From assembly GCA_003213955.1 (NCBI GenBank), contig QCMG01000007.1, positions 39,103 to 103,102 on the forward strand: a stretch of DNA of 64,000 nucleotides, in the 5' to 3' direction. Under the pieces are notes generated by a model. It did no database searches, was not told where the DNA came from, and saw only the letters and a program-made list of their open reading frames with translations. The translations under genes were made by a program, and so were the position numbers. The stretch comes from Prochlorococcus sp. AG-418-M08. Its GTDB lineage: Bacteria > Cyanobacteriota > Cyanobacteriia > PCC-6307 > Cyanobiaceae. Below are positions 9,735 to 18,575 of the stretch, one piece after another (the stretch's first letter is position 1; every line of letters starts with the position of its first letter).

Positions 9735-11537
9735 TTAAGAATTTTTATTGTACATTACTTTTGATTCAGACATAAATTTTTCTAACAAATTCTTTGATGC
9801 AATCTTAATTTTACTTCTGCTGGCTCTAGAGAAGAATTCAACTTCCTTATTAATAGAGTCTCGACCAACAACTATTTGAAAAGGAATTCCAATTAAATCT
9901 GCATCTTTAAATTTTACTCCTGCTCTATCATCACGGTCATCAAGGAGCACATCGATTTTTTTGCTTTTAAACTCTTTATAAATCTCTTCAGTAAGTTGTT
10001 TCTGATTGGGATCTTTCAAATTAGTTGGAATAATTAAAATTTCAAAAGGAGAAATTTGAATTGGCCAAGAAATTCCATTTTCATCATGATTTTGTTCAAT
10101 AGCGGCTTGGGCTATTCTTGTGATGCCAATTCCGTAACAACCCATCCATAAATTTTTTAATTGACCATCCTTGTCAGAGAACTTTGCATTTAATTTCTCG
10201 CTATATTTTTGTCCTAATTGAAAAATATGTCCAATTTCAATACCTCTTTTTTCTTTTAACACTTCATTACTTTCAAGACTGATGCGATCCCCTTTTTTTG
10301 CATTCCTTATATCTGATATTAAAAATTTTTTCTCAATGAAAGAAAAAGTATGGAATACCTTATGAAAATTAACTTTATTGCCGCCACTCACAAAACGTGA
10401 AAGACAGCTTGCAGAGTGGTCAGCAATTCTTATCCAACTTTTATTCCAATTGGAATTGTTTTTAATTATTTCATCGTTTATATCTGGCCCAATATAACCT
10501 AATGGTAAATTATCAAGATTTTCTTTAATAATTGAATTATCTTCAACTATTTTTAGATGAATTAAGTTTGATTTAGATTTTTTGTTGATCAAATTAAAAA
10601 GCTTAACTTCATTTATGTGCTGATCTCCTCTAATGCATGCAAGGATTGGCACCTCAGTTTTATCTTCGAATCTTGCAAGAAATATAACGACTTTTACTAT
10701 TTGACTTGTATCCAAATTATTTTTTTGACATAGATCAATAATTGATTTTTGATCTGGGGTTTCTAACCATTCATCTTCAAAATTTTTCAAAGGAATCCCT
10801 TTGGAAGGTAAAGAAATAGCTTTCTCAATATTTGCTGCATATGAACCACTTTCCGTAAATAAGATAGAATCTTCTCCAGCATCAGCTGTGACCATGAATT
10901 CTTTAGATGCTGCTCCTCCAATAGCTCCACTATCGGCGTCTACGCCAACAATATCTAATCCACAACTTTTAAATATATTTTTATAGGCTTTTTCCATCTC
11001 TTCATAAAAAGATGCCAAATCTTCTTTTGATGAGTGAAAAGAATAACCATCCTTCATTATGAATTCTCTACTTCTCATTAATCCAAATCTTGGTCTTATC
11101 TCATCTCTAAATTTTGTTTGTATTTGGTAAAAACATAAGGGGAGCTGCTTGTATGAATTAATAATTTCTGAAGCAATACTAGTAATTACTTCTTCATGAG
11201 TTGGCGCTAAACCAAATTCTTTCCCTTGCCTATCCTTTAGATTGAACATTATCCCTTCACCGGCTGTGTATCCTTCCCATCTTTCACTTCGCTTCCATAA
11301 TTCTGCTGGGTGGAGTTGAGGTAAAAGTAATTTTGAACAACCTTTATTGTTAAGTTCTTTTTCAATTATGTTCGATATTTTTTCAATTACCCTAAGCATT
11401 ATGGGCATATATGCATAAATACCACTATTGACTCTACGAATATAACCTGCTTTTAAAAGTAATTGATGAGAAATAATTTCTGCTTCAGAAGGAGTATCAC
11501 GAAGCGTCCCCAGAGGAAATGAGGTGGTGACGCGCAT
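9735..11537 (-). CDS. proS: Prolyl-tRNA synthetase (bacterial type)
   Basis: ProS charges tRNA-Pro. I start it at the ATG at 11537 (MRVTTSFPLG), giving 600 residues. The frame is open to 11654, but the extra 39 residues look non-coding. Class II signatures are present in order: the APTHEEV loop, motif 2 with FRDEIRPRFGLMRSREF, and motif 3 near GIGITR. Between motifs 2 and 3 lies an insertion of about 170 residues corresponding to the bacterial editing domain that clears mischarged alanine. It is transcribed toward psb27 and divergently from the small HTH gene. Confidence 0.96.
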   Translation of the reverse strand: MRVTTSFPLGTLRDTPSEAEIISHQLLLKAGYIRRVNSGIYAYMPIMLRVIEKISNIIEKELNNKGCSKLLLPQLHPAELWKRSERWEGYTAGEGIMFNLKDRQGKEFGLAPTHEEVITSIASEIINSYKQLPLCFYQIQTKFRDEIRPRFGLMRSREFIMKDGYSFHSSKEDLASFYEEMEKAYKNIFKSCGLDIVGVDADSGAIGGAASKEFMVTADAGEDSILFTESGSYAANIEKAISLPSKGIPLKNFEDEWLETPDQKSIIDLCQKNNLDTSQIVKVVIFLARFEDKTEVPILACIRGDQHINEVKLFNLINKKSKSNLIHLKIVEDNSIIKENLDNLPLGYIGPDINDEIIKNNSNWNKSWIRIADHSASCLSRFVSGGNKVNFHKVFHTFSFIEKKFLISDIRNAKKGDRISLESNEVLKEKRGIEIGHIFQLGQKYSEKLNAKFSDKDGQLKNLWMGCYGIGITRIAQAAIEQNHDENGISWPIQISPFEILIIPTNLKDPNQKQLTEEIYKEFKSKKIDVLLDDRDDRAGVKFKDADLIGIPFQIVVGRDSINKEVEFFSRASRSKIKIASKNLLEKFMSESKVMYNKNS

Positions 11538-11716
11538 ATAAAAAAAAATTGTAATATTGTTAATTTTATCAATTAAGTTGTAAAAAAAATTTAAAGTGTC
11601 TTGAGTCCCTAAAGGCATGTAGTTTAGGTTTATCCTTTCTGCTAATTTCTGCAATAATAAAACTTAAAAAACTTTTAAGTAATTTCATTAACCTTGATGA
11701 CATTTTTAATAAATTT

Positions 11717-12067
11717 ATGGAAAATATAGATTCTAATATTTCTAGTTCAGAAGAATTAGTTGGTATTGATGAGGTGCAAAAGTTTCTTAACAGATCAAGA
11801 GCCTCAGTTTACAGATACACAAATACAGATCTAAGAAATCTAAATCCTGGTTTCAACCCAAGAAAATTAAATCCTGAATATAGAACGGATCAGAAAGATC
11901 CATTACGTTTTCATCCTAATGAAATAGCAAGATTTGCAAAGGATATTTTACGAATTAAAGAAGTTACTGTAGAAGTTTTTAATTCTCCATCTTCAGCCGC
12001 TCAAAATATACTTTCACAAATTCTTGAAGAATTAAAAAGTATTAGATCTTTACTAGAAAAAAATTAG
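11717..12067 (+). CDS. Small helix-turn-helix protein
   Basis: A 116-residue conserved hypothetical protein. Residues 15-35 (GIDEVQKFLNRSRASVYRYT) read as a helix-turn-helix of the MerR/excisionase sort, in which the second helix would insert into DNA. A basic, proline- and asparagine-rich wing follows, and the C-terminal ILSQILEELKSIRSLLEK looks like a coiled coil for dimerisation. It is divergent from proS. A DNA-binding role is inferred from the pattern only. Confidence 0.6.
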   Translation: MENIDSNISSSEELVGIDEVQKFLNRSRASVYRYTNTDLRNLNPGFNPRKLNPEYRTDQKDPLRFHPNEIARFAKDILRIKEVTVEVFNSPSSAAQNILSQILEELKSIRSLLEKN

Positions 12068-12167
12068 GTTACAAATTAATTTCTTGAATTACATTTTGAT
12101 TAATTGACTTTTTAATTGTAAAATAATTTTGTTAAGTTTATTACTCAACTTTTAACAAGTAAAACTC

Positions 12168-12422
12168 TTGAAGTATACAAATTCAAAGCAGTTTGTCGAA
12201 GGTAAATTAAGCGAAGATTCTTCTCTTCTCACTATTTCAAGTGAATTAGTAGAAGATGATGATGACCCATTAAGTATGAGGAGCCTCTCAATATCTTTTA
12301 TTGGGATCATAATAGCTTCAATGACAATTTTAATACCTTCTATTAGTATTTTGCTTGGTAGACCTTTATCTCAAGGAAATGAGATTACTCCTTTTCACTT
12401 AAATAAAAAAGATGGATCTTAG
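12168..12422 (+). CDS. Small single-span membrane protein
   Basis: An 84-residue protein I do not recognise. It begins at a TTG (12168); no ATG occurs in frame before residue 37. An acidic segment (residues 27-33) precedes one membrane helix (about residues 40-63), and a short hydrophilic tail follows. Its last codons overlap the first codons of ppa by 11 bases, suggesting translational coupling. The start codon is uncertain. Confidence 0.5.
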   Translation: MKYTNSKQFVEGKLSEDSSLLTISSELVEDDDDPLSMRSLSISFIGIIIASMTILIPSISILLGRPLSQGNEITPFHLNKKDGS

Positions 12423-12960
12423 TTTAATTCCTCCATCTCCAATGAAGGGCATTGTAAATTTAGTAGTTGAGATACCTGCTGGTAGCAGAAATAAATACGA
12501 ATATTGTTCTCAAGCCGGAATTATGGCGCTTGATAGGATTTTACATTCTTCAGTAAGATACCCATTTGATTATGGTTTTATTCCAAATACTCTTGCTGAT
12601 GATGGTGCTCCCTTAGACGCAATGGTGATAATGGATGAGCCAACATTTGCAGGTTGCCTAATTAAAGCAAGACCTATAGGGGTTTTAGATATGCATGACT
12701 GCGGTCAATATGACGGTAAACTTTTATGCGTTCCAATAGCTAACCCTAGGCAAGAGAATATTACGAGTATTAATCAAATAGCTCCCAATCAATTAGAAGA
12801 TGTTGCAGAATTTTTTAGAACAAGTAAAGGTTTAGATGGAAGGACAGTACAAATACATGGTTGGAGGGATTTTGAAGTAATTGATGAAATTTTAAGGAAG
12901 TGTACTATTTCAAAAAGGAAAACCTTTAAAGTTCTAAAAAAATCATCAGTAGTTAAATAA
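12412..12960 (+). CDS. ppa: Inorganic pyrophosphatase
   Basis: This soluble family I enzyme hydrolyses pyrophosphate, pulling biosynthetic reactions forward. At 182 residues it is standard length. Seen in the sequence are the EIPAGSRNKYEY strand with its substrate-binding lysine, YPFDYGFIPNT, the metal-binding signature DGAPLDAMV, and a second aspartate cluster DMHDCGQYDGK. It overlaps the preceding small membrane-protein gene and is followed after one base by the ArsC-like gene, so these three probably form an operon. Confidence 0.96.
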   Translation: MDLSLIPPSPMKGIVNLVVEIPAGSRNKYEYCSQAGIMALDRILHSSVRYPFDYGFIPNTLADDGAPLDAMVIMDEPTFAGCLIKARPIGVLDMHDCGQYDGKLLCVPIANPRQENITSINQIAPNQLEDVAEFFRTSKGLDGRTVQIHGWRDFEVIDEILRKCTISKRKTFKVLKKSSVVK

Positions 12961-12961
12961 A

Positions 12962-13318
12962 TTGAAAAAGGTAACTTTTTATAGCTATCCAAAATGCTCA
13001 ACATGTAGAAAAGCATCAAAATGGCTAGATCAGAATAATATTAAATATCAACTTATAGACATAGTTAAAGAAACTCCTTCAAAAAAATTTTTAGAACTTG
13101 CTTTAATACAATTTTCATTAGACATAAAAAAGATATTCAACACAAGAGGTAAGAACTTTAAATCAATCAATATTAATTTACATGACTTGCCAAAAGAGAA
13201 AATTGTAGAAATTTTATCTAATGATGGGAAATTAATAAAAAGACCTTTTTTAGTAATTAATGAAAGTAAATTAATACTTGGATTTAATGAGTCTGAATAT
13301 ACTGCTAACTTCAAATAA
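12962..13318 (+). CDS. ArsC/Spx-family thioredoxin-fold protein
   Basis: A 118-residue protein with the redox motif CSTC at residues 12-15 and a family-typical RPFLV near the cis-proline region. This is the ArsC/Spx fold. Glutaredoxin-type arsenate reductases keep the first cysteine and three arginines, while Spx-type regulators keep the CxxC pair and bind RNA polymerase; the CxxC here leans to the Spx/MgsR side. I cannot decide between a reductase and a regulator. The start is TTG at 12962, one base after the ppa stop. Confidence 0.75.
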   Translation: MKKVTFYSYPKCSTCRKASKWLDQNNIKYQLIDIVKETPSKKFLELALIQFSLDIKKIFNTRGKNFKSININLHDLPKEKIVEILSNDGKLIKRPFLVINESKLILGFNESEYTANFK

Positions 13319-13348
13319 AGTTTAATTTTATAATTTTAAAAAAATTTT

Positions 13349-14035
13349 ATGAATTCCTCTTATAAAAATATAATTCTTGAATGGGCGCCGTTACTTTGTT
13401 TGACTTTTTTTGTTTCTTCTTGTAGATCTTTTTTTGCGGAACCTCGTTACATTCCCTCTGGATCTATGTTACCTGAATTACAAATTAACGATAGATTGAT
13501 CATTGAAAAAATTTCTTTAAAAAACAAATTACCTCAAAGGGGAGATATTGTTGTTTTTAAATCGCCTTTTTCTTTCGATGAAAAACTTGTCATGTCAAGA
13601 TCTAACCCTTTGCCTAATAAAAGTTTTTGCTTTTTTATGAGTTTTCCTCCAATGTCATTCATTCCCGGTTTAAGAGATAAGGCTTGTGATGCATACATAA
13701 AAAGAGTAGTTGCCTTACCTGGCGAATTAGTAAGTGTAAATGCTAAGGGTGAAGTTACAATAAATAATAAAAAAATTATTGAGCCCTACGTTAGTAATTT
13801 CTGTTCCGAGTCTTTTTTTGAAAATTGTGGAGAATTTAAAAATTTGAGAGTACCTAAGGATCATTTTTTGGTCTTAGGTGATAATAGATCAAATAGCTGG
13901 GATGGAAGGTATTGGCCAGGTGGTAAATTTCTTCATAAAAAAGAAATTATTGGAAAAGCTTATTTTAGATTTTGGCCTTTAAAAAATTTTGGGTTTTTTA
14001 GAAATCAAGCCCAACATGAATCACTTTCCCTTTAA
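13349..14035 (+). CDS. lepB: Signal peptidase I
   Basis: LepB removes signal peptides from exported proteins. The 228-residue protein has one N-terminal membrane segment (about residues 11-25), then the SGSM motif with the nucleophile serine at residue 39. The general-base lysine is K118 in YIKRVVALPGE, and the box LGDNRSNSWDGR lies near residue 177. The fold and spacing match type I peptidases of cyanobacteria. Its 3' end overlaps the convergent dihydroorotase-like gene by 38 bases. Confidence 0.93.
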   Translation: MNSSYKNIILEWAPLLCLTFFVSSCRSFFAEPRYIPSGSMLPELQINDRLIIEKISLKNKLPQRGDIVVFKSPFSFDEKLVMSRSNPLPNKSFCFFMSFPPMSFIPGLRDKACDAYIKRVVALPGELVSVNAKGEVTINNKKIIEPYVSNFCSESFFENCGEFKNLRVPKDHFLVLGDNRSNSWDGRYWPGGKFLHKKEIIGKAYFRFWPLKNFGFFRNQAQHESLSL

Positions 14036-15251
14036 TTAATTTGTTTTTCTTAGGGAAATTTGAAGGAGAATCATATCCTAAATTTATTTGATTATTTACC
14101 CATTGTGTATCAGGGTCAAACATAAGCCATCTTTTACTGCCGAGAGATAATTCCTCTTGAGTTATACCTAATAAATTAGACGGGCTAAAACTTAAATATT
14201 TCCATAGCTTTGAAACCGGCCAAGATCTTTTATTTATGAATTCTTCCCACAATAATGGTAAAACTAATTCAAAAGAGCTAATTCCAACTGATCTATCATT
14301 AACTGGAATAAAGGTATCTTCATCATTAAATGCAATTGAGTTTACTGCAATAGCGTTAATTAAATCTTTTTCTAAACACTTTATTAAAAATTCTCTATTT
14401 CCCTGAGAGCCTAAAGGGGGGTCTACTTTCCAACCAATATCATCTAATTCTAGATTATTTGTATCTGCTATCAAGCTCCACCAACTTATTGTTGTTGAAA
14501 TTGGGATGCTTTGCTTTTCTATTTCTTTGAGAGAATTGGAATCTGCAATGTTTTTTATTACTATATTTTTACTTGGGAAAAGATTCTTTATTAATAGGAT
14601 ATTTTTAACTTCAGAAAGTTCATTATTATTATCGATAACGTAAAATCCTGATTGAAGTGATTTTAGATCTTTATTTACAAATCCCTTTTGAGCTAAAGTT
14701 TTTTTAGTTAAAGAAAATATTATTGGAAATGATTTTACTGTGTCTAAAGAAAGACCTTTAAAAATAATTGGCGAATCAAAAAAATTACTAGTATGGAGAC
14801 CTATGCAACCTGATTTTAAAAGTTCATCGTGAGGAGAAAGATGTATGCCTTCATCATTTAAACTAAAACTTCCCCAAAAATAAATATTCAAATCAAATTC
14901 ATTATTTATTTGAAAGGGTATTTTTTCAGGCTTATCTCTCCAAATGTCGCTATTGGGAAGAAAGGCAATTACTCCAAAACCTGATTTTTTTGCTCTAAAC
15001 TTTAAATTCTCTAAGTTATCATCAAACCCTGTTAAAGGATTTTTTAAAAATGAGTGACTATCTACCAACATTGGCGCAACTAATTTATTACCAGATTTAG
15101 AAATTGGAATATTCTTTTTAAATGCTTCTTTTTTAGCCGCATCTCCAAATGCTTCTATTTTGCCATCAATAATTAACAAATTATCTTTGCAAACTTCAAT
15201 ATTTGGTCCCATTAAAATGTTTATATTTTCAAAAAAAAATGTTTTCCCCAT
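13998..15251 (-). CDS. Dihydroorotase-like protein, probably non-catalytic
   Basis: The 417-residue sequence has the outline of an amidohydrolase of the dihydroorotase type. It has an N-terminal beta-sandwich with IIDGKIEAFG, then APMLVDSHSFL where active enzymes have a DxHxH metal motif, and a C-terminal segment SFSPSNLLGI. The second metal histidine is phenylalanine (residue 68), and the late region where an aspartate and histidine are expected reads AVNSIAFND. It is therefore likely a pseudo-dihydroorotase (PyrX/PyrC2 type) that may act structurally, for example with aspartate carbamoyltransferase. It begins 2 bases after the two-domain phosphatase gene and should be cotranscribed with it. 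Confidence 0.75.
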   Translation of the reverse strand: MGKTFFFENINILMGPNIEVCKDNLLIIDGKIEAFGDAAKKEAFKKNIPISKSGNKLVAPMLVDSHSFLKNPLTGFDDNLENLKFRAKKSGFGVIAFLPNSDIWRDKPEKIPFQINNEFDLNIYFWGSFSLNDEGIHLSPHDELLKSGCIGLHTSNFFDSPIIFKGLSLDTVKSFPIIFSLTKKTLAQKGFVNKDLKSLQSGFYVIDNNNELSEVKNILLIKNLFPSKNIVIKNIADSNSLKEIEKQSIPISTTISWWSLIADTNNLELDDIGWKVDPPLGSQGNREFLIKCLEKDLINAIAVNSIAFNDEDTFIPVNDRSVGISSFELVLPLLWEEFINKRSWPVSKLWKYLSFSPSNLLGITQEELSLGSKRWLMFDPDTQWVNNQINLGYDSPSNFPKKNKLIKGKVIHVGLDF

Positions 15252-15253
15252 TT

Positions 15254-16582
15254 TTAAAGAGCACCTGTTGCCGTTGAATCTAGTACTCCCCCAAGATGAG
15301 TGGTTATATTAAGTGCACTAATTACATTATCTTTTTGGGGGTCATCAAAAAGATCAATAATGGTTATTCCTCCATTACCTTGTTTTATCATCCAGATGTT
15401 GGAATAATCAATTTCTAATATGTTACAAATAAGAGTTTTATTGACTGCATCATGTGCCACCAACAATGTTAAATCTTTATTCTTTTGAGTTAAACAAATT
15501 TCTTCCCAAGCCTTAACTGATCTTTTAGATACTTCTCCAATACACTCTCCCTCTGGCATTATTACCTCTTCAGGTTTTTCATGCCAATTTTTTAGTAATT
15601 CAGGCCAGCTTTCCTTAATTTCATTTTCTAGTTTGCCCTCCCATAATCCATGACTAATCTCTACAAGTTTTTCAATTTTTTTTATTTCTATATCGGGCTT
15701 ATTTTGAAGAATTATTTTAGCTGTTTCATAAGGTCTATCCATTGAACTGGAAAAAGCCTTGTTGAAATTAATTTCATTTAAATATTTAGAAGCTTTTTTC
15801 GCTTGATCTTTCCCATTATTGTTTAATGGGATATTAATTTGTCCTTGGAATCTTCCTTCTTTATTCCAATTAGTTTCACCATGCCTTATGAGGAATATTC
15901 TTGAGTCTCCAATCTGATCAGGTATTTTCTTATTAATATGAGAAGTTTGGTTCAAACATTCGACCTGTGTTTTATATGAATCTCCTTGCTTTAGAATATT
16001 AATGATTGAGAAAGAAGCGTTATCTAACTTTATTTTTCTAAAACCTTTTTTAGGTCTCCCAATTAATGAGAGAATTAAACATCTAAGAATTGCATTGTGA
16101 CCAATAACTAAAATATTTGCTTCATTTTTATCTAAATATATTTTTAAAATATTTTTAATAAATTTATTTGCCTGGCAATATAGATCTTGAATTGGTTGAT
16201 AAGTTAAATTATCACTATCTTCTAACTTTAAATTTTCAGGATCATTTTTCCAAAGGAGATAATTTTCTGGATATTTATTTTTTATTTCATTAATAGTTAA
16301 ACCAGACCATTTACTAAGATCCACCTCTAGTAAATTTTCGTCATAAACAATTTTATTTTCTCCTTTTAAGTTTTTTTGAATTGTCTTTGCCGTCTCTGCT
16401 GCCCTTATAAGTGGAGATGAATAGATTTTGTCAAAATTTATATTGGATAATGCCTCCCCCGACTTTGATGCCTGTTCATAACCTTTATCAGTTAGAAATG
16501 AATCATCTGTCCTACCTTGAATCAAGCCTTTTTCATTAAAAGTGCTAAGCCCGTGCCTAACTAAAACTAATCTAACGCTCAT
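15254..16582 (-). CDS. Two-domain histidine phosphatase (phosphoglycerate mutase family)
   Basis: The 442-residue protein is a tandem of two histidine-phosphatase domains. The first begins LVLVRHGLSTFN and has its second catalytic histidine in GHNAILR. The second begins IFLIRHGETNWN at about residue 230 and has AHDAVNKT. Both RHG motifs and both distal histidines are intact, so both domains could be active. Annotations of such genes vary between phosphoglycerate mutase and phosphatase. The double-domain plan resembles plant 2-carboxyarabinitol-1-phosphate phosphatase homologues, which would fit Rubisco maintenance, but that is inference. Confidence 0.85.
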   Translation of the reverse strand: MSVRLVLVRHGLSTFNEKGLIQGRTDDSFLTDKGYEQASKSGEALSNINFDKIYSSPLIRAAETAKTIQKNLKGENKIVYDENLLEVDLSKWSGLTINEIKNKYPENYLLWKNDPENLKLEDSDNLTYQPIQDLYCQANKFIKNILKIYLDKNEANILVIGHNAILRCLILSLIGRPKKGFRKIKLDNASFSIINILKQGDSYKTQVECLNQTSHINKKIPDQIGDSRIFLIRHGETNWNKEGRFQGQINIPLNNNGKDQAKKASKYLNEINFNKAFSSSMDRPYETAKIILQNKPDIEIKKIEKLVEISHGLWEGKLENEIKESWPELLKNWHEKPEEVIMPEGECIGEVSKRSVKAWEEICLTQKNKDLTLLVAHDAVNKTLICNILEIDYSNIWMIKQGNGGITIIDLFDDPQKDNVISALNITTHLGGVLDSTATGAL

Positions 16583-16702
16583 TAATATGAATTATAGAAT
16601 AATAATATTTTAATCATCTCATGGCGTGATAAGAATAGATATATGATCATTAGATATTTCAATGAAAACTAAATTTGATTTAATATTTTATTATCAAAAT
16701 TT

Positions 16703-18058
16703 ATGAATAAAAATATTTCAAAGACAAAATTATTATTGGCTATTTTTTCTTTAATAATAACTTTTTTTGTCTGGCAACAAGGACTTCGGGATAGTCTTAA
16801 TAGACCATCCGTTGGCTTTGATATAAGTCAAAAAGAAAATGAAATTGCAGAATTAGCTTTGCCTGCAATACCAATAAAATTCAAAAACCTTATTGTAAAT
16901 GATCCAATTGAAAAAATTAAGACTTCACTTTCTGAGATTTCTTTTGATGAATTAACAGAAAGAAATAAATTAATTTGGATAATTTCTTTTAAGAATAATG
17001 AAATAGACATTAATAATGAATACCTTAATAGCTTTGATAATGAGAACTATAGATTGTTAGTAGAAAATTTAAAGAAAAGTAGTGTTGATAATCCATATAA
17101 AATCGACAATTATTTACTCGACATGTTCAAAGATGATAGATTTCTTTACCACTTGTTGTGTAAAAAATTTAATTTTGATGAAAGTCAATTGATAACAAAA
17201 GCATTTTCAAAAAAAATGTTTTTAAAAATAATAGCTATCAGATTAATACCTTTATTAACTCTATTAACGGGCTCTTTATTAGTCTTAAGAACATTATGGA
17301 GTGTTATATCTTCAAGAAAAATTGAATGGAAAGAATTCACACCCCTAGATTTAGATTTATTAGATATGGTTTTGTTGATTTCAGGAGGATTTGTTGTATT
17401 AGGAGAAGTGATTTCCCCACTGTTTTCAATCACTTTAGTTGAATTGGTTGCCTCTAATCTATCAAGTGACTTGACACAATCATTAAAAATATTTATTGGA
17501 TATCTATTTATGGCAATTCCTCCTTTATTGATTATTTATTACCAAATAAAGTCTTTTGATAATCAATTTATTTTAAAAAAGGATTATTTTCAATTCAACT
17601 TTTTACCTTACAAAGAATCAATATTTAAAGGTCTCAAAGGTTTTTTAATGATAATACCTTTTGTTTTGTTGGTGTCATTAATTATGAATCTTTTAATTGA
17701 AAATCAAAATGGGAGTAATCCTTTACTTGAGATTGTTTTAAATAATAATAATTACTATTCATTTATTCTTTTATTTATAACAACTACATTTCTAGCTCCA
17801 TTATTTGAAGAAGTTATTTTTCGTGGAGTTTTATTGCCAGTTTTATCAAGAAAATTTGGAACAATTTTAGGAATTACAATTTCTGCTTTTATTTTTGCCT
17901 TAGCTCATTTGAGTATAAGCGAAATGCCCCCATTATTTACTTTAGGGATTGGATTAGGAATCACAAGACTTATTTCAGGAAGATTGTCGTCTTCAGTGGT
18001 TATGCATTCATTATGGAATGGAATGACTTTTTTGAATTTGTTCTTGTTGAGAACATAA
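16703..18058 (+). CDS. CPBP-family intramembrane metalloprotease
   Basis: The 451-residue protein has an N-terminal membrane anchor (about residues 9-26), a soluble region of about 140 residues, then several membrane helices. The CPBP (CAAX/Abi) motifs are all present in the last third: EEVIFRG with the paired glutamates and arginine, FALAHLS with a histidine, and MHSLWN with the last histidine and asparagine. Substrate is unknown; cyanobacteria and chloroplasts have several such proteins. The long N-terminal domain is typical of cyanobacterial members. It lies upstream of the two division genes with an 85-base gap. Confidence 0.88.
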   Translation: MNKNISKTKLLLAIFSLIITFFVWQQGLRDSLNRPSVGFDISQKENEIAELALPAIPIKFKNLIVNDPIEKIKTSLSEISFDELTERNKLIWIISFKNNEIDINNEYLNSFDNENYRLLVENLKKSSVDNPYKIDNYLLDMFKDDRFLYHLLCKKFNFDESQLITKAFSKKMFLKIIAIRLIPLLTLLTGSLLVLRTLWSVISSRKIEWKEFTPLDLDLLDMVLLISGGFVVLGEVISPLFSITLVELVASNLSSDLTQSLKIFIGYLFMAIPPLLIIYYQIKSFDNQFILKKDYFQFNFLPYKESIFKGLKGFLMIIPFVLLVSLIMNLLIENQNGSNPLLEIVLNNNNYYSFILLFITTTFLAPLFEEVIFRGVLLPVLSRKFGTILGITISAFIFALAHLSISEMPPLFTLGIGLGITRLISGRLSSSVVMHSLWNGMTFLNLFLLRT

Positions 18059-18143
18059 AGATTGAGATCTATCACTTGCGTAATAATTTAAAAAATGTTT
18101 TCTTGATGCATAACACTTTTTATATTTCTAATAATACTTAGAG

Positions 18144-18575
18144 ATGAATATATTAGAGAATGAAAAATTTTTAAACAAAAATTTTTACAAGATTAATAAA
18201 GTAAATTCAAACAAAATATCCTTATTTAATTTAAAATTCATCCATAAAATATTTAATAGCTTAAATTTCTCATTACTCGTTTTAATTGTCATTTTGTCTT
18301 TTCTTTCTTTTAATAGCCAGAAAAAATGGACTACTATATACAAAAATCTGGCTAAAACAAGATCAAATAATAATAATCTTATAGATTATATTTCTAAAAC
18401 CGAACAATTTTATATAGATGAAATTGAGTCTCTCAATATTTTGAAAAAAACAACTCCAAAAGATTTAATTTACCTTGATAAGCAAATTACTAAGCAGAAA
18501 AAAAATAAATTAATTAAAAGAATCAAATATATACAAGATGGATTTAAGGATAGTAAATATCAAAGAGGATACTGA
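18144..18575 (+). CDS. Small bitopic protein upstream of ftsI, candidate FtsL
   Basis: A 143-residue protein without a recognisable signature. Layout: a basic cytoplasmic N-terminus of about 50 residues, one membrane helix (about residues 51-68), then an 75-residue lysine-rich exterior region predicted to be helical. Its TGA stop overlaps the ATG of ftsI by one base (18575), and the ftsI ribosome site lies inside it. In many bacteria the gene directly before ftsI encodes FtsL, which has just this topology and very weak sequence conservation. The assignment rests on position and topology. Confidence 0.6.
   Translation: MNILENEKFLNKNFYKINKVNSNKISLFNLKFIHKIFNSLNFSLLVLIVILSFLSFNSQKKWTTIYKNLAKTRSNNNNLIDYISKTEQFYIDEIESLNILKKTTPKDLIYLDKQITKQKKNKLIKRIKYIQDGFKDSKYQRGY

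Noticed and set aside
11538..11654. N-terminal extension of proS
   Set aside because: The extra residues are AT-driven and absent from the family pattern; the ATG at 11537 leads straight into the conserved start.
11662..11680. Eight-base inverted repeat in the proS/HTH divergent gap
   Set aside because: AT-only core and a three-base spacer; a few such repeats are expected by chance in the window.
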